NCBI GenBank assembly: GCA_016207415.1
Contig: JACQPT010000229.1
Coordinates: 1 to 41,053 of the forward strand
DNA from: Ignavibacteriales bacterium
Lineage (GTDB): Bacteria > Bacteroidota > Ignavibacteria > UBA10030
DNA: 41,053 nucleotides
Reading direction: 5' to 3'
Shown: piece by piece, positions 39,328-41,053 of the stretch
Position numbering within the stretch: position 1 is the first letter of the stretch
Layout: every line of letters starts with the position of its first letter
Notes under the pieces: model-generated
What the model was told of the DNA's origin: nothing
Databases searched by the model: none
The model's input: the letters and a program-made list of their open reading frames with translations, nothing else
Program-made: the position numbers and the translations under genes

Positions 39328-41053
39328 CTATTGAATTCTTATCATCGCACCCCACTGGAAAAGAAAGACCTGTGCTTCATCGTAAAAAGGTTTGTCGAGA
39401 ATTTCAATTTCCATTTTCGTTGCCCGGCTGAGACGATTTGTGGCCAACACCGTTGCCGACACGATGTTATTTCGAATCTTTTCATGGATAGAAAACTCAA
39501 GTGGAGGGATCCACTCAATGAATTTGACCTCATAGAAATCAAGGTAAAGAAACTGCTCCGGATCCAAGGTTGCCGCAATGAAGCTCTTCTGAGTTTTCGG
39601 ACCGTCATCAATTCCAATACCGGGGGAAATCGATTCGTATGTTGGCCCTATCACCTGAAGCCCGATTCTTACGTTCCTCATTGACCCAAAAGTACCATAG
39701 AAATAGTAATGCATGAGCTCCGGCAATGCCCACATAACGATAACTTGGTTAAAACGATGAGGATATGACAGGATGAATATTGGTTTTTCGGGGGATTCTG
39801 ATTGCGAGACAATCTGATTTGCCAGTTTTTTTTCAACTTCGGACGCCTTCTTCCAATCGTTAATTCTTATGTTGGACATAAAAACATAGGAAAGCAATAC
39901 AAACCCGTAGAGTGTATAAAGGAGGAATTTCCTCGACTTCGAGTTTTCAAGAGACTCCACAACAATTCGGATCAACGGAACCGATACCAGCAGCATTACT
40001 GCGATTGGAAGATACATGACTCTTTGTGGCAGGGCGCCATGGTAGGCGTTAAGCGAAATAGCGCCTGCCATCCCGAGAAGAAGGACGCCAGTATAAATCC
40101 ACAAGTATAGTCTTGAGCTTTGCACTGCGGGCTTTAAGGTGTAGATTGATGCTGACACTAAGACAACGGCTGCTGCTATCCACAGCAGTGAGGAATTGCT
40201 GATGTAATAAACAGACGTCAGGGGGTCAAGAGGGGAAATGTAGAGGTAATAGCTTTTTGCCAAAAAAATAAGAATATCCGATATCGACCGCAAGGTCCAA
40301 TCCACCCTCGCCTCGCCAAGAGGGACGAGAAAAATACGAAAAGCTCCATACGCGGCTGCGAGAACAAGCAAGTCCGTTATGCTCAGGAAACTTTTGGCGA
40401 TATTGTCGCGCCACTGCACCGTTAAGTTGGCGTGTTGACGATGAACATTGATTTGAAACATTAGAAGGAATGAAATCAATGGCACAATCAGTGCGGTCTC
40501 TTTGGCGGCCAGAGCAGCAAGGAAAGAAAATCCCGTCGCGATCCTCAAGATGGTCTTTCGGCCGCCAGTCTGAAGCTGAAGGTGAGACGCTATTGTGATC
40601 AACGAAAAAAAACAGGCAATCAGATCAGACCGCCCCGATATCCATGCCACATGATGGACATTCGCGGGATGGAATGCGAAGAGAAGAACCCATCCAAATG
40701 CGAAGGCCGACGTTCGAAACTTGGATTGAGAATGAACTGCAAAGAGCCTTTTATAATACCGCAGAACAAAGAAGAGCACAACAGCATTAGCGGTGTGAAG
40801 TATGATATTGACAAGGTGAAAGGCCCACGGTTGCTCAGAAAAGGCAAGGTTGAAGAGATACGAAACTATAACGAGAGGTCTGTAGAAACTCGAGTAGGAG
40901 GCCCATTCACCGAGAAAATTGACGCCCTGTTCCTTTGCGCTCGCTAAAAGCCAATAGTCATCCGAAAGAAAACCGACGGATAATAATCGTGCATCAAACG
41001 CAAAGACCGAGGCTATGAGTATGGACGGAAAAAAGGAACGAGCGAGTCTGGTA
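39328..41053 (-). CDS. GT-C/TMTC-like polytopic membrane protein, 5' end beyond the window
   Basis: Frame stays open to the window edge; upstream translation gives SDDYWLLASAKEQGVNFLGEWASYSSFYRPLVIVSYLFNLAFSEQPWAFHLVNIILHTANAVVLFFVLR, then HPANVHHVAWISGRSDLIACFF and AALAAKETALIVPL. Confidence 0.8.
   Translation of the reverse strand, partial: TRLARSFFPSILIASVFAFDARLLSVGFLSDDYWLLASAKEQGVNFLGEWASYSSFYRPLVIVSYLFNLAFSEQPWAFHLVNIILHTANAVVLFFVLRYYKRLFAVHSQSKFRTSAFAFGWVLLFAFHPANVHHVAWISGRSDLIACFFSLITIASHLQLQTGGRKTILRIATGFSFLAALAAKETALIVPLISFLLMFQINVHRQHANLTVQWRDNIAKSFLSITDLLVLAAAYGAFRIFLVPLGEARVDWTLRSISDILIFLAKSYYLYISPLDPLTSVYYISNSSLLWIAAAVVLVSASIYTLKPAVQSSRLYLWIYTGVLLLGMAGAISLNAYHGALPQRVMYLPIAVMLLVSVPLIRIVVESLENSKSRKFLLYTLYGFVLLSYVFMSNIRINDWKKASEVEKKLANQIVSQSESPEKPIFILSYPHRFNQVIVMWALPELMHYYFYGTFGSMRNVRIGLQVIGPTYESISPGIGIDDGPKTQKSFIAATLDPEQFLYLDFYEVKFIEWIPPLEFSIHEKIRNNIVSATVLATNRLSRATKMEIEILDKPFYDEAQVFLFQWGAMIRIQ

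Overview
This 41 kb window looks like chromosomal sequence from a member of the Bacteroidota/Ignavibacteria/Chlorobi-like group. That lineage call is an inference from the C25/FlgD-type secreted protein, DUF4783, the Wzi-like protein and the gene content. Most of it is compact housekeeping DNA, largely on the minus strand. Minus-strand genes: tRNA-Phe, a FabL-like enoyl-ACP reductase, glmS, a PgeF/YfiH laccase-domain protein, a 1296-aa NtrY-like histidine kinase, a DUF4783 protein, a FN3 lipoprotein, pyrC-pyrB-pyrR, tRNA-Val, uvrC, methylmalonyl-CoA epimerase, an EamA transporter, DUF1015, era, a PII protein and secA. A plus-strand block follows: PBP4/dacB, an M28 peptidase, an unknown membrane protein, prmA and ppx/gppA. 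The minus strand then resumes with cysteine desulfurase, an ECF sigma/anti-sigma/Spy-like triad, and an envelope/polysaccharide block (Wzi-like protein, GT2, 1776-aa C25 peptidase, double GT2, and a GT-C-like membrane protein cut by the window edge). I saw no CRISPR array, transposase, phage module or obvious defence system. The best second-look signals are small: (i) a 20-bp tandem duplication of the start region of the FN3 lipoprotein, giving two mini-ORFs that each stop on the next ATG; (ii) an EamA transporter in frame with the DUF1015 stop codon and lacking any ATG/GTG/TTG at its true N-terminus; (iii) a 5'-half tRNA-like relic beside tRNA-Val(CAC); (iv) a hairpin-rich leader with an intrinsic-terminator-like element before pyrR; (v) the large C25 peptidase embedded in a glycosyltransferase cluster. 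No calls were verified by database search.
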